Position numbers and translations under genes: made by a program. Shown one piece after another: positions 41,552 through 50,660 of a DNA stretch of 64,000 nt (its first letter is position 1; each line of letters opens with the position of its first letter). Origin of the DNA: Brucella gallinifaecis (GTDB lineage: Bacteria > Pseudomonadota > Alphaproteobacteria > Rhizobiales > Rhizobiaceae). The notes under the pieces are model-generated. The model was not told where the DNA came from and did not search any database. It was given only the letters and a program-made list of their open reading frames with translations. The stretch is taken from the NCBI RefSeq assembly GCF_006476605.1, contig NZ_ML636802.1, forward strand, positions 124,001 to 188,000. Reading direction: 5' to 3'.

Positions 41552-42358
41552 ACGCCAGGCAACGCCATCAGAATAAGCCATTTGCGCACCACCTGTCGCA
41601 TTGCTGACGAAAACCATAGCTCCCGGACCGGGTTGCGAAGCCAATGGTAAAGCGGCCACCGTAAAGGATGCAAGACGAATAGGTCCATCAACATGAAGCC
41701 GTGTTGATGGCCAAATCTGCCCCACAGCAACATTTCCGGTTGCGTGATCGATTTTCATCGCCTCACGCCAGTTGCCAGCATCATCTCCAACCTTGATGCG
41801 AAAATTATTGTCGCCGCTCAAGCCCATTTCTGCATGCCCGCTCCAGGCTGTCTGGAATAGAAGGCTTGCTGTATCTGTCACTGCATTCTTGTTGATCTTC
41901 ACCTGATGACCGGCACCGGCATTGTTGAACAGGCTCGCCTCTGATGACACGGCAAACCGGTTAATTTCGTCAGCATCTGTCTGCACGCCCAACATGGAAA
42001 GTGTCAAACTATCAGGAACTGACGCCGTGTTCTGCCAGCTCGTACCATTGTAAATCAGCAGTTGATCTTCATCCTCGACAAAGGCAAGCCATCCTTTGCC
42101 GACACTGATAAACGACCAGCCATCATCAACAAAAAAGGCGACCATACCATCCTTGCCGGACCAGATTCCGCCAGCAGGGGCCGCGACAATATAGCGTTCG
42201 CCGGATATGGGGCTGGCAGGCGCATCTGTGTTTAGCCGCGATTTAACACTCAGATGCACAACCGCATCGAGAAGGCGTATCGCCTCATTATGGGTTACAT
42301 GCTTTTGCGCCTGACTGGGCATGATATAGGGCAATTTAAGATTAGGGGTTTGGTCCAT
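41483..42358 (-). CDS. DUF2793 protein, phage or GTA tail-fibre type
   Basis: The 291-residue protein starts MDQTPNLKLPYIMPSQAQKHVTHNEAIRLLDAVVHLSV, the hallmark of DUF2793, and continues with SGERYIVAAPAGGIWSGKDGMVAFFVDDGWSFI and a C-terminal region rich in beta-strand residues. DUF2793 proteins are found in phages and alphaproteobacterial GTA-associated tail-fibre genes. In Rhodobacter a tail-fibre gene of the GTA lies outside the main cluster, so this stand-alone copy could serve the cluster at 1-9.8 kb; that link is inference. It overlaps the AraC 3' end by 69 nt. Confidence 0.83.
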   Translation of the reverse strand: MDQTPNLKLPYIMPSQAQKHVTHNEAIRLLDAVVHLSVKSRLNTDAPASPISGERYIVAAPAGGIWSGKDGMVAFFVDDGWSFISVGKGWLAFVEDEDQLLIYNGTSWQNTASVPDSLTLSMLGVQTDADEINRFAVSSEASLFNNAGAGHQVKINKNAVTDTASLLFQTAWSGHAEMGLSGDNNFRIKVGDDAGNWREAMKIDHATGNVAVGQIWPSTRLHVDGPIRLASFTVAALPLASQPGPGAMVFVSNATGGAQMAYSDGVAWRSFRNGGLIILNSTSCNILRYQT

Positions 42359-42420
42359 GAAAAACTCCTCGCAATTATAATGCGAGCAAGCTTAATCCTA
42401 TTCATGCCAAGGGGGATAAG

Positions 42421-42777
42421 TCAGCTACCGCGATAAGTTGAATAGGACCACGGACTGACCAGCAACGGCACATGGTAATTGCCGTCCTCATCGGCAATGG
42501 CAAAACGGATCGGAATGAGGTCAAGAAATGGCGGGCGGGTTACGTCTGCACCGTTACCCTCAAAATATTCGGCGACATGAAACTGCAATTCATAAATGCC
42601 TTGCTGCATCTCGCTGCCACTTAATAATGGCGCATCGGTACGGCCATCAAGATTTGTCACCATACGTTTTATCAGTTCCAGATTACCCAAAGCACCAAGG
42701 CGATAGAGTTCAAGCCGCATCGCCGCCGCAGGTTTACCAGAAGCGGTATCAAGAACATGTGTGGAGAGCTTACCCAT
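42421..42777 (-). CDS. uraH: 5-hydroxyisourate hydrolase
   Basis: The 118-residue transthyretin-like enzyme converts 5-hydroxyisourate, made by urate oxidation, to OHCU. Its motifs are conserved: [17 protein letters not shown] at the N-terminus, the middle [18 protein letters not shown], and the C-terminal YSTYRGS tetrapeptide region. ATG 42777 is preferred over an upstream TTG. It directly follows the allA gene (8 bp), so the two are an operon; uraD (OHCU decarboxylase) is not in the window. Confidence 0.93.
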   Translation of the reverse strand: MGKLSTHVLDTASGKPAAAMRLELYRLGALGNLELIKRMVTNLDGRTDAPLLSGSEMQQGIYELQFHVAEYFEGNGADVTRPPFLDLIPIRFAIADEDGNYHVPLLVSPWSYSTYRGS

Positions 42778-42785
42778 GATCAACC

Positions 42786-43307
42786 TCAGTTTTTTGTTTC
42801 GAGCGTCGGAATGGCTTCAATCCGATATGTGACATCCGTAAAAAAATACTCCTCCAGATTATCCTCGCGCCCTGCACGATCAACAATAAGAAAATCTGAA
42901 GTCTCTTCCAGCGAAACCAGCGGATGATGCCAGACATTGCGCCAGTAATTCACGCCCTGGTCACCACGCGCGAGAAACGCCCTTGGTTTTACAGGTTTAG
43001 CATTTGCATCTTCTGCCACAACAACAAGAAATGGCCGGCGATGCAGCGGGATAAAAGCCTGCGATCCGAATGGATGGCGCTCCAGCATCACAATATCAAT
43101 CGGCAATGCAAAAGATCGCCCCCGGAAAATATTGATGAGCACACGGGCGTCAGTGCCTGCAGCTTCAACACGGGCCAGATCGTGAAAACGCTCCGTTGTA
43201 CCATTATTGATAAGACGCCGTTCGGCACCTTCCGTCTCGATGACATCGCCAAAGGACGCAAAGCCTGCTTTTGTTAGCGGTTCCACCTCAAGCGTTTGAA
43301 ACTTCAC
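42786..43307 (-). CDS. allA: Ureidoglycolate lyase
   Basis: The 173-residue enzyme splits ureidoglycolate into glyoxylate and urea, late in purine breakdown. Conserved features include [52 protein letters not shown] and the C-terminal [17 protein letters not shown] block with active-site histidines. The start GTG at 43307 has a strong GGGAGG site; the frame extends upstream to 43346. Operon with uraH. Together the two genes place the window's host among ureide-using bacteria. Confidence 0.92.
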   Translation of the reverse strand: MKFQTLEVEPLTKAGFASFGDVIETEGAERRLINNGTTERFHDLARVEAAGTDARVLINIFRGRSFALPIDIVMLERHPFGSQAFIPLHRRPFLVVVAEDANAKPVKPRAFLARGDQGVNYWRNVWHHPLVSLEETSDFLIVDRAGREDNLEEYFFTDVTYRIEAIPTLETKN

Positions 43308-43400
43308 GCGATCCTCCCGATAAATTCGACACATATGCACTAACAAAGCTTTGCAACAGGTGCATTGTCAATCACGAAGCAGTTTCAACAAAGATATGAA

Positions 43401-43426
43401 AAAGGCCGGGTTCTTGCCCGGCCTTT
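43401..43426 (-). terminator. Intrinsic terminator of bioY
   Basis: Perfect 10-bp arms (AAAGGCCGGG at 43401-43410, complement at 43417-43426) with a 6-nt loop lie 23 bp beyond the bioY stop; on the minus strand the stem runs into Ts. Confidence 0.87.
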
Positions 43427-43448
43427 AAAATCTATCAATTGCTTAAAT

Positions 43449-44051
43449 CTAGCGACGCTTGAAAAATGCGCTGACTGCCGGAACACCGCAGGCCGCCAAT
43501 GCAAGCTTAACCAAATCCCCGATGATGAAAACACCAAGGCCAAAAGCAATGCCTTTTTCAAGGCCGAACAAATAAGCCATCCAGCCTGCACCCATGATCA
43601 GAATGACAGCCTCAGCAAGCAGCATCACGCCACCAAGCGCAAAAGGATTACGCGCCAGCCCCTTATCCGCAGCGCGGCCAATCATCCATGCAGCCACCAG
43701 ATAGGAGAGAAGATAACCGCCGGTTGGTCCGACCATATAAGCAAGGCCAATGCCTTTTTCAGGCGTACCGGTGAAAACCGGCATTCCGAGCGCCCCTTCG
43801 AGCAAATAGAGCGCAACGGTTGCAACGGCCAGCCGCGAACCGTAAATCGCAGAAATCGCAAAAAGAGCAAAAGTCTGCATCGTCACATTGACGTAAAGAA
43901 GGTCAACCTTGATATTTGCAGAAATTGTCAGAACTGCCGTGCCGATCAGGGCCAGCGAGACAAAATAGAATGCGCGTGTCAATTGCCCGGTTGGCAAATA
44001 GCTCGCTGCAAGCGATGCGGCCGCAACCTTTGACTTTGATCTGTGCTGCAT
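43449..44051 (-). CDS. bioY: Biotin transporter BioY
   Basis: The 200-residue protein has six predicted membrane segments and the BioY signatures VNVTMQTFALFAISAIYGSRLAVATVALYLLEGALGMPVF and AYMVGPTGGYLLSYLVAAW. BioY is the substrate-binding subunit of an ECF-type biotin transporter and can work without its ATPase partner; no bioM or bioN gene is nearby. Ribosome site GGAGTGAG. A sequence resembling BioR sites (7 of 10 matches, TTATATA core) lies near 44114-44123, weak evidence for BioR control. Confidence 0.93.
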   Translation of the reverse strand: MQHRSKSKVAAASLAASYLPTGQLTRAFYFVSLALIGTAVLTISANIKVDLLYVNVTMQTFALFAISAIYGSRLAVATVALYLLEGALGMPVFTGTPEKGIGLAYMVGPTGGYLLSYLVAAWMIGRAADKGLARNPFALGGVMLLAEAVILIMGAGWMAYLFGLEKGIAFGLGVFIIGDLVKLALAACGVPAVSAFFKRR

Positions 44052-44168
44052 GTTCGTCTCACTCCTTCGACCGGACTTTAAAGTCCTGCATTCAGATTAT
44101 CCAATTGAAACCCGACTATATAAGCCTTAATCCGCTTAATCAATAAAACCAAAGAAGAATGGAATTCG

Positions 44169-45074
44169 ATGGCACTCGATTTCAACGGTCATTTCTCCCC
44201 TGAATATGGAACTCCGGTTGCCCTGAGTAAAGACCTTTTGCGCTTAACGGCCAATAATCCGAGTGCTTTTACATTTCACGGCACCAACAGCTACATTATC
44301 GGCACCCATACGCTCGCCATTATTGATCCCGGTCCCGAAGACGAGCAGCATTTTCAAACCTTGCTTGCAGCTATTGCCGGTCGCCCCGTCAGCCATATTT
44401 TTGTGAGCCATACCCACCGAGACCACTCGGCGCTTGCAAAACGGTTGAAAGAACACACCGGAGCGCTTCTTGTTGCACAAGGTCCGCATCGCCCTGCGCG
44501 TGCCTATCACTTTGGCGAAGTGAATATGCTCGAAGCCAGTGCAGATACTGATTTTTTACCAGATATAGCTCTTATCGATGGCGCAAAAATCGATGGTGAC
44601 GACTGGAGTCTGCGCGGCATACACACACCAGGCCACGCTGCCAATCATATGGCTTTTAGTCTGGAAGGTAGCGGTATTCTTTTTTCCGCCGATCATGTGA
44701 TGGCCTGGGCCACATCCATCGTTGCGCCACCAGACGGCTCCATGAGTGATTACATGGCTTCGCTTGAAAAACTGCTGGAACGTGATGACCATATCTATCT
44801 GCCCGGCCATGGCGGTGCAGTCACCAGACCTGCTGCATTTGTCCGCGGTTTGCGCACGCATCGAAAAATGCGCGAGCGCGCAATATTGCAACGGATCAGG
44901 CAAGGTGATCGCATCATTGCCGATATGGTCAAGGCAATCTACCGCGAGACAGACCCGCGTCTGCATGGAGCTGCCGCACTTTCCGTTCTGGCCCATCTGG
45001 AAGATCTGGTCGGGCGTGGTGAAATCATCACGGATGGCAATCCATCCTTGCACGGCATCTATCAGCCATGCTGA
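44169..45074 (+). CDS. MBL-fold metallo-hydrolase with winged-helix tail
   Basis: The 301-residue protein has the metal-binding motif SHTHRDHS, downstream TPGHAANHMAFSL, FSADHVMAW and LPGHGGAV segments, and a C-terminal winged-helix domain (about residues 235-300), as in the LACTB2 / glyoxalase II-like family with BLACT_WH. Members are hydrolases or RNases of varying substrate; none is certain here. Its stop abuts the stop of the convergent DUF1499 gene with no gap. Confidence 0.9.
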   Translation: MALDFNGHFSPEYGTPVALSKDLLRLTANNPSAFTFHGTNSYIIGTHTLAIIDPGPEDEQHFQTLLAAIAGRPVSHIFVSHTHRDHSALAKRLKEHTGALLVAQGPHRPARAYHFGEVNMLEASADTDFLPDIALIDGAKIDGDDWSLRGIHTPGHAANHMAFSLEGSGILFSADHVMAWATSIVAPPDGSMSDYMASLEKLLERDDHIYLPGHGGAVTRPAAFVRGLRTHRKMRERAILQRIRQGDRIIADMVKAIYRETDPRLHGAAALSVLAHLEDLVGRGEIITDGNPSLHGIYQPC

Positions 45075-45863
45075 TCATTGTGCGTCGGCAGGCGCCTTGT
45101 TCACTTCGCCGCCCAGTGCAGACAAAAATCCGGTGATGAAAGCGGCATTCAGCCCCATATCCCGCTCACCATAATGCGAGACCGAGCGCATATCGACATA
45201 AGTGGTCTCGCCTTCATCCAGCAAACGGATCACCACATCGCTCTTCAATCCAAGAATGGCGCTATGGGCCGTTGCCGCAAAACGTATTGAATCATGCGAA
45301 TTCATTGGTATGTCGCGGCTGATCAATGTCCAGCCAAAGAGCATCAACGTATTTTCCACGCCTTGCGCCACCCGGTCAGGGGCCGCTTCATAACGACGGC
45401 CTGTCACATCGGGATAGGCGGACATCTGTCCAGGCAATTCGCCCTTTATCTCAGCAGTCAACGCATTCATGCGCGGCAGCCGCGCAGGCATGTTTGAAGG
45501 AAATTGCGGCGGATTCTCGAGGTCGGTCGCCACGTCATGAAGCGGTGGTGAACCATACCAGAGCGAAGCAAGAAAGCAGATGGGAAACAGCACCACACAT
45601 GCCAGAAAACTGCCCCAGAACGAACGCGTGCCGCCCTTGTCACCGTTTACCCATAGATTGCGCAATCCTTTTGCCGCGCATAGCAGGGCCAGTAGTGAAA
45701 AAAACCCGCCAGCAGCCATGACAAGTACAAAATCAGGTGTCTCAATTTGAGACGATCTGTGCAGGATAAATCCAAGCACTGACAGCACAGCTGCAAACAC
45801 GCCAAACCGCAATGCCCATATTGCGGAGCGTGACTGACGACGCTGATAGCGAAGTTTTCTCAT
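45075..45863 (-). CDS. DUF1499 domain membrane protein
   Basis: The 262-residue protein has three membrane segments (about residues 17-37, 47-66 and 85-107) and a C-terminal DUF1499 domain on the periplasmic side, with PPQFPSNMPARLPRMNALTAEIKG and the ATAHSAILGLKSDVVIRLLDEG block. DUF1499 occurs in proteins of unknown role in many Proteobacteria. ATG 45863 (MRKLRYQRR) is preferred over 45875. The function cannot be deduced. Confidence 0.83.
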   Translation of the reverse strand: MRKLRYQRRQSRSAIWALRFGVFAAVLSVLGFILHRSSQIETPDFVLVMAAGGFFSLLALLCAAKGLRNLWVNGDKGGTRSFWGSFLACVVLFPICFLASLWYGSPPLHDVATDLENPPQFPSNMPARLPRMNALTAEIKGELPGQMSAYPDVTGRRYEAAPDRVAQGVENTLMLFGWTLISRDIPMNSHDSIRFAATAHSAILGLKSDVVIRLLDEGETTYVDMRSVSHYGERDMGLNAAFITGFLSALGGEVNKAPADAQ

Positions 45864-46078
45864 GCAGTGTCCCAACGGTTTTCATAGCCCATTCATCCAT
45901 AACAGAGACTGATGTGGCGCAAAAGAAAAAGGCGCAACACAGACTGGCAATTCATCCAGCTATAAAAATGAGGGGAAAAAATATAGTTAAATCAACAGAA
46001 AAGATATTGCAGCAAATTCTAACGAAAGGCATGATCGCGTATATGGGGGCTTTTTTAGGATTCGTCGGAAAGGACGAT

Positions 46079-46489
46079 ATGGATCGCACCCATCATAATG
46101 GCCAGCCGCCAGCCACATCCGCAACTGCTGAAACAGAACAGGATGTCATGACGCTGGAAGCTGTCGAGCTTGAATTTGCGCTCGGTGCCATTGATGTCTT
46201 CATTGAAGGATTTGATACAGCCCTTGCCAAAGCAGCCGAGCGTGTGGGCGGAGAAGTTCTTTTCAACATGCCTGCACTGGACACGACCAAAGCCCAGCGA
46301 ATTGGTGCTATTGCCATTGCCGGGCAGCCAGAAGACCAGGTTGTTTTTGTAACACTGGGCCATGACGGAACAACATTGTCAGTAGAGCCACCTATAGGTG
46401 AAAATGCTCTTTTTGTCAGCCTTGGACGCAATTATGCCGCTGTCATGAAAAGCCTGACACCCACGAACAAAACAACCAAAGGCAGCTGA
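46079..46489 (+). CDS. Hypothetical protein
   Basis: The 136-residue protein starts MDRTHHNGQPP, after an AAAGGA ribosome-binding site, and consists of an acidic N-terminal half (TLEAVELEFALGAIDVFIEG) and a C-terminal half rich in beta residues (AIAGQPEDQVVFVTLGHDGTTLSVEP). It is soluble with no signal. I do not recognise a family. An open frame continues upstream to 45812, but the upstream part lies over the promoter region of the DUF1499 gene and lacks coding character. Confidence 0.6.
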   Translation: MDRTHHNGQPPATSATAETEQDVMTLEAVELEFALGAIDVFIEGFDTALAKAAERVGGEVLFNMPALDTTKAQRIGAIAIAGQPEDQVVFVTLGHDGTTLSVEPPIGENALFVSLGRNYAAVMKSLTPTNKTTKGS

Positions 46490-46495
46490 AAACCA

Positions 46496-47326
46496 TCACT
46501 CAACAGGCTTTGGCTCATGCGGTTTTACAAGGGCTGAAGGTGCCGCCACATCAGGATCATGGATCGGGTTGAGTGTCAGAATGGTTTTTACATCACGCAG
46601 TTTCACAAATTTCATGCCTTGTGCCTGAAGAGCAAGAATGCCTTTCACAACGCCCTCACCTGCTGAGCGTGTTGGCTGGTTGATATGCGAGATGATGACA
46701 TCGCCATCGCGTGCGCCCGCAATGCGCTTTGCAACGACAGGAGCCAGCAAGGATGCCCCCTGATCGCCATTGAGCGAATAACCGCCAATCTCATAACCCA
46801 TGCTTTGGGCGAGTTTGACAGCATCGGTTGAATAACGGGCTGTCGCATCCCGATACCATTGCGGCCTTGGCGCTCCTGATTTCACGATTGCATCCGCACC
46901 GCCGTCAATCTCCGATCGAACAGCATCCAGCGACCCTGCCGTTTTGATATTATACATGGTCGGCCTGTTCGTTATGGCCGGTACATGCATATTGCCGTGG
47001 TTTTCGATGTCAAACAGATCAGGATGCGCCTTCATAACCGCAAAAGCTTCGGCATTCTGCTTCAGCCAGCGTGCGGTCACAAAAATTGTTGCCGGGATAC
47101 GTTTCTGCACCAAAACATCCAATATGCGATGATCGGTCTTTCCCATACAGGCATCAAGCGTAAGCGCAATCTGAGGTGCCGCAGAACCACCCTTTGCAAT
47201 GCGCAATTGCGGTTCTACAATCGTGATTTTCTCATGCTTCTCCCGCTGCGGCAACGCATCATGGGCGTTGGCCACAGTGCTTAAACCAACAAATACGCTC
47301 CCCGCAGCTAACAAGAGACGAAACAT
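46496..47326 (-). CDS. Polysaccharide deacetylase-like protein, exported
   Basis: The 276-residue protein has a signal peptide (MFRLLLAAGSVFVGLSTVANA) and a NodB-type core: the first motif reads TLDACMGK where NodB enzymes have a T-F-D-D pair, the second is NHGNMH (H-x3-H), and the third region includes PRPQWYRDATARYS. The first motif keeps one aspartate and lacks the second, so metal binding may differ. Substrate unknown; peptidoglycan or exopolysaccharide is plausible. It starts 22 nt after the ppdK stop in the same direction. Confidence 0.83.
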   Translation of the reverse strand: MFRLLLAAGSVFVGLSTVANAHDALPQREKHEKITIVEPQLRIAKGGSAAPQIALTLDACMGKTDHRILDVLVQKRIPATIFVTARWLKQNAEAFAVMKAHPDLFDIENHGNMHVPAITNRPTMYNIKTAGSLDAVRSEIDGGADAIVKSGAPRPQWYRDATARYSTDAVKLAQSMGYEIGGYSLNGDQGASLLAPVVAKRIAGARDGDVIISHINQPTRSAGEGVVKGILALQAQGMKFVKLRDVKTILTLNPIHDPDVAAPSALVKPHEPKPVE

Positions 47327-47348
47327 TAAGTTCCCCGATTCAAACCAA

Positions 47349-50012
47349 TCACTTGTTACGAATGGCCGCCTGCGCTGCCGCAAGACGTGCAATCGGCACC
47401 CGGAAGGGTGAACATGATACATAATCAAGGCCGGTTTTTTCACAAAAGGCGATAGAAGCCGGATCACCGCCATGTTCGCCACAAATGCCAAGCTTGAGCT
47501 TGTCACGTGTTTTGCGCCCACGCTCGGCTGCGATCTGGATCAGCTCTCCCACACCTTCAAAATCCAGTGAAACAAAAGGGTCCTGCTCGATCACACCGCG
47601 GCTCTGATAGGTCGAAAGAAACGGTGCTGCATCATCGCGCGAAATACCAAATGTCGTCTGCGTCAGATCATTGGTACCAAACGAGAAAAACTCTGCTGTT
47701 TTTGCAATTTCAGCAGCGCGCAAAGCCGCACGGGGCAATTCGATCATCGTGCCGACCATATAATCGATCTGGACACCGGACTCGCTGATCACCTCTTTTG
47801 CCACCGCATCAATACGCGCTTTGACAAAATCAAGTTCCGCCTTGAGCCCAACCAGCGGCACCATGATTTCCGGCACCACCGGCTCACCGGTTTTGCTGCC
47901 TGCGCTAACGGCTGCTTCAAAGATTGCCCGCGCCTGCATTTCGGCAATTTCCGGATAGGATATTGCCAAGCGACAACCGCGATGACCGAGCATCGGATTA
48001 AATTCATGCAGACTCTCAGCGCGTTCGCGCAGCCGGTCCGCATCAATGCCCATGGCACTTGCCACTTCAGCAACTTCTTCATCAGTTCGCGGCAAAAACT
48101 CGTGCAAAGGCGGATCAAGCAGACGGATCGTGACCGGCAAGCCCTTCATGATCTCGAAAAGCTCAACAAAATCCGAACGCTGCATCGGCAACAGCTTTGC
48201 CAGAGCTGCCCGGCGACCATCTTCCTTGTCAGCAAGAATCATTTCACGCATTGCAAGGATACGTTCACCTTCAAAGAACATATGTTCGGTTCTGCAAAGA
48301 CCAATCCCTTCCGCACCGAATGAACGTGCAGTACGTGCATCGGCAGGCGTTTCAGCATTCGCACGCACCTTCATGCGTCGGGTCTTGTCTGCCCATTCCA
48401 TCAGCTTGCCAAAGTCGCCGGAAAATTCCGGCTGCAACATGGCAACCTTGCCTTTGAGCACCTGACCATTGCTGCCATCAATGGTGATGATATCGCCTTT
48501 TTTGAAAGTCTGGCCTGCTGCCAGCATGATGCCATTGCGATAATCAACACGAAGCGACCCCGCCCCCGACACACAGGGCTTGCCCATACCGCGTGCAACA
48601 ACTGCCGCATGGCTGGTCATGCCGCCACGTGTAGTCAGAATTCCTTCAGCTGCATGCATACCGTGAATGTCTTCCGGGCTTGTCTCAACACGCACCAGAA
48701 TGACATTGCGCCCTTCCGATTTTGCCTGTTCCGCATCTTCGGACGAAAACACGATTTCACCTGTGGCAGCCCCCGGAGAAGCCGGTAAACCCTGAGCGAT
48801 GACAATGCGCTCGGCCCGTGGGTCAATGGTCGGATGCAGCAACTGATCAAGTGCCAGCGGGTCGATACGCAATATGGCTTCTTCTTCGCTGATCAAGCCT
48901 TCAGCAGCCATTTCAACGGCCATTTTGAGTGCAGCTTTGGCAGTGCGCTTGCCGGACCGGGTTTGCAGCATCCACAGCTTGCCACGCTCAATGGTGAATT
49001 CCAGATCCTGCATATCACGATAATGCTGTTCAAGCCGGTCTGCGACCTTCAGAAATTCTGCGAAAGCTTCCGGCATGACCTTTTCAAGCGAAGGCTTATC
49101 AGAACCGGCAGCAATGCGTGCATCTTCGGTAATGTTTTGCGGCGTGCGAATGCCTGCAACAACATCTTCGCCCTGCGCATTGACCAGAAACTCACCATAG
49201 AGCTTATTTTCACCCGTCGAAGGATTGCGGGTGAAGGCAACACCTGTGGCCGAAGTATCGCCCATATTGCCAAACACCATGGCCTGAACATTGACCGCTG
49301 TGCCCCATTGGGCCGGAATATTATGTAAACGGCGATATGTGATTGCACGCGCATTCATCCAGCTTGAAAAAACAGCACTGATCGCGCCCCAAAGCTGTTC
49401 GCGCGGATCTTGCGGAAAAGGCTCGCCAAGCTCTTCCTCAACCTTGCTCTTGTAAAGCGCAATCACGTCTTTCCAGTCGGAAGCACTTAATGCCGTATCA
49501 ACTTCGACGCCAAGAGCGGCCTTCTTGTCTTCAAGAATTTCTTCAAAAAAACCGTGATCGACACCCAGAACGACATCTGAATACATCTGGATAAAACGGC
49601 GGTAGCTGTCATAGGCAAAGCGCTCATCGCCAGCTTCACGCGCAATCGCCTGAACCGTCTTGTCATTAAGACCAAGATTTAAAACCGTATCCATCATGCC
49701 CGGCATGGACGCACGTGCACCCGAACGTACCGATACAAGCAAAGGCTTTTGCGCTCCGCCAAACACCCGCCCGGTCAGGTTTGCAACCTGATCAAGCGCT
49801 GTTTGCACCTGCTGGTCAAGCGCATCAGGATAAGAGTGCTCATGGTCGTAATAATAGGTGCACACTTCTGTCGTGATCGTAAAACCGGGCGGCACCGGCA
49901 AACCAAGGCTGCTCATTTCAGCCAGATTTGCACCTTTGCCGCCGAGAAGGTTGCGATCACTCGCAGCACCCTCTGCCTTGCCATCACCGAATGCGTACAC
50001 CCACTTTGCCAT
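47349..50012 (-). CDS. ppdK: Pyruvate, phosphate dikinase
   Basis: The 887-residue enzyme interconverts pyruvate, ATP and phosphate with PEP, AMP and diphosphate. The N-terminal ATP-grasp region starts MAKWVYAFGDG and includes GGKGANLAEMSSLGLPVPPGFTI; the phosphohistidine domain has GGMTSHAAVVARGMGKPCV with the catalytic histidine; the C-terminal PEP-binding TIM barrel carries GTNDLTQTTFGISRDD and GICGEHGGDPASI. Length is typical (870-900). It may link pyruvate and gluconeogenesis, as in Brucella. GGGAGG precedes the ATG. Confidence 0.96.
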   Translation of the reverse strand: MAKWVYAFGDGKAEGAASDRNLLGGKGANLAEMSSLGLPVPPGFTITTEVCTYYYDHEHSYPDALDQQVQTALDQVANLTGRVFGGAQKPLLVSVRSGARASMPGMMDTVLNLGLNDKTVQAIAREAGDERFAYDSYRRFIQMYSDVVLGVDHGFFEEILEDKKAALGVEVDTALSASDWKDVIALYKSKVEEELGEPFPQDPREQLWGAISAVFSSWMNARAITYRRLHNIPAQWGTAVNVQAMVFGNMGDTSATGVAFTRNPSTGENKLYGEFLVNAQGEDVVAGIRTPQNITEDARIAAGSDKPSLEKVMPEAFAEFLKVADRLEQHYRDMQDLEFTIERGKLWMLQTRSGKRTAKAALKMAVEMAAEGLISEEEAILRIDPLALDQLLHPTIDPRAERIVIAQGLPASPGAATGEIVFSSEDAEQAKSEGRNVILVRVETSPEDIHGMHAAEGILTTRGGMTSHAAVVARGMGKPCVSGAGSLRVDYRNGIMLAAGQTFKKGDIITIDGSNGQVLKGKVAMLQPEFSGDFGKLMEWADKTRRMKVRANAETPADARTARSFGAEGIGLCRTEHMFFEGERILAMREMILADKEDGRRAALAKLLPMQRSDFVELFEIMKGLPVTIRLLDPPLHEFLPRTDEEVAEVASAMGIDADRLRERAESLHEFNPMLGHRGCRLAISYPEIAEMQARAIFEAAVSAGSKTGEPVVPEIMVPLVGLKAELDFVKARIDAVAKEVISESGVQIDYMVGTMIELPRAALRAAEIAKTAEFFSFGTNDLTQTTFGISRDDAAPFLSTYQSRGVIEQDPFVSLDFEGVGELIQIAAERGRKTRDKLKLGICGEHGGDPASIAFCEKTGLDYVSCSPFRVPIARLAAAQAAIRNK

Positions 50013-50235
50013 TCTGGCCTCCCATGCGTAGGTAACGGGTCCGCAATATCTGTGTTTTCCACAGAACTGCAGAAACTGTCCCCGTGCTTATGCGATCAAC
50101 CCATTGTCTGCCAATCAAAAAAGACAAAGGAGCGTAATAGAATCGATTAGACTGATTTTCAGCCGGGGCCAGGATTGACTCTTGTTGCGTCTTGCGGCAA
50201 AAATAAGAACAAATAAGGAACAAATGGAGTTGGTT

Positions 50236-50580
50236 ATGCGGATCACCGGCAAGCTCGATTATCTTGAAATGCCTGCGCTCAACGGATCGCTGGACAGCAC
50301 AAAGAGTTTTTATGCGCGTGCATTTGGCTGGTCATTTGTTGATTACGGTCCAACCTATTCCGCTTTTGCAGAAGGACTGGACGGCGGTTTTGATGCCGAC
50401 CCGCAAGCAACACACAAACCGTTGCCGGTCCTTTATTCAACGCAGCTTGAAGAAACGCTCAAAGCTGTCACAGAAGCCGGCGGCAAAGTTGTGAAACCAA
50501 TCTTTGCATTTCCCGGTGGCCGGCGTTTTCACTTTACCGATCCTGCTGGCAATGAGCTTGCTGTCTGGAGCGAAAAATAG
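50236..50580 (+). CDS. VOC-family (glyoxalase-like) protein
   Basis: This 114-residue protein has the single-domain vicinal oxygen chelate fold: MRITGKLDYLEMPALNGSLDSTKSFYARAFGW, then FRFTDPAGNELAVWSE-type C-terminal strand (FHFTDPAGNELAVW). The start may be ATG 50236 (GGAG 6 nt upstream) or the ATG four codons before (50224, AAGGA site). Substrate unknown. It lies between ppdK (divergent) and the 3' end of smc, with no obvious operon partner. Confidence 0.8.
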   Translation: MRITGKLDYLEMPALNGSLDSTKSFYARAFGWSFVDYGPTYSAFAEGLDGGFDADPQATHKPLPVLYSTQLEETLKAVTEAGGKVVKPIFAFPGGRRFHFTDPAGNELAVWSEK

Positions 50581-50660
50581 TGATTATTGACTCTCCACAC
50601 CCTATGGAAATGATGTGGCATGTCCTGGCGAAAAACCGTCGCCCCTTTTCGAGCTATGAT

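Noticed and set aside
45812-46078. Upstream extension of the hypothetical gene at 46079
   Set aside because: The extension crosses the promoter region and 5' end of the divergent DUF1499 gene and lacks a ribosome-binding site; ATG 46079 has a good one.
50160-50180. GGGGCCAGGATTGACTC as a fourth copy of the short dispersed repeat
   Set aside because: Too many differences from GGGTCAGGACCC to count as the same element.
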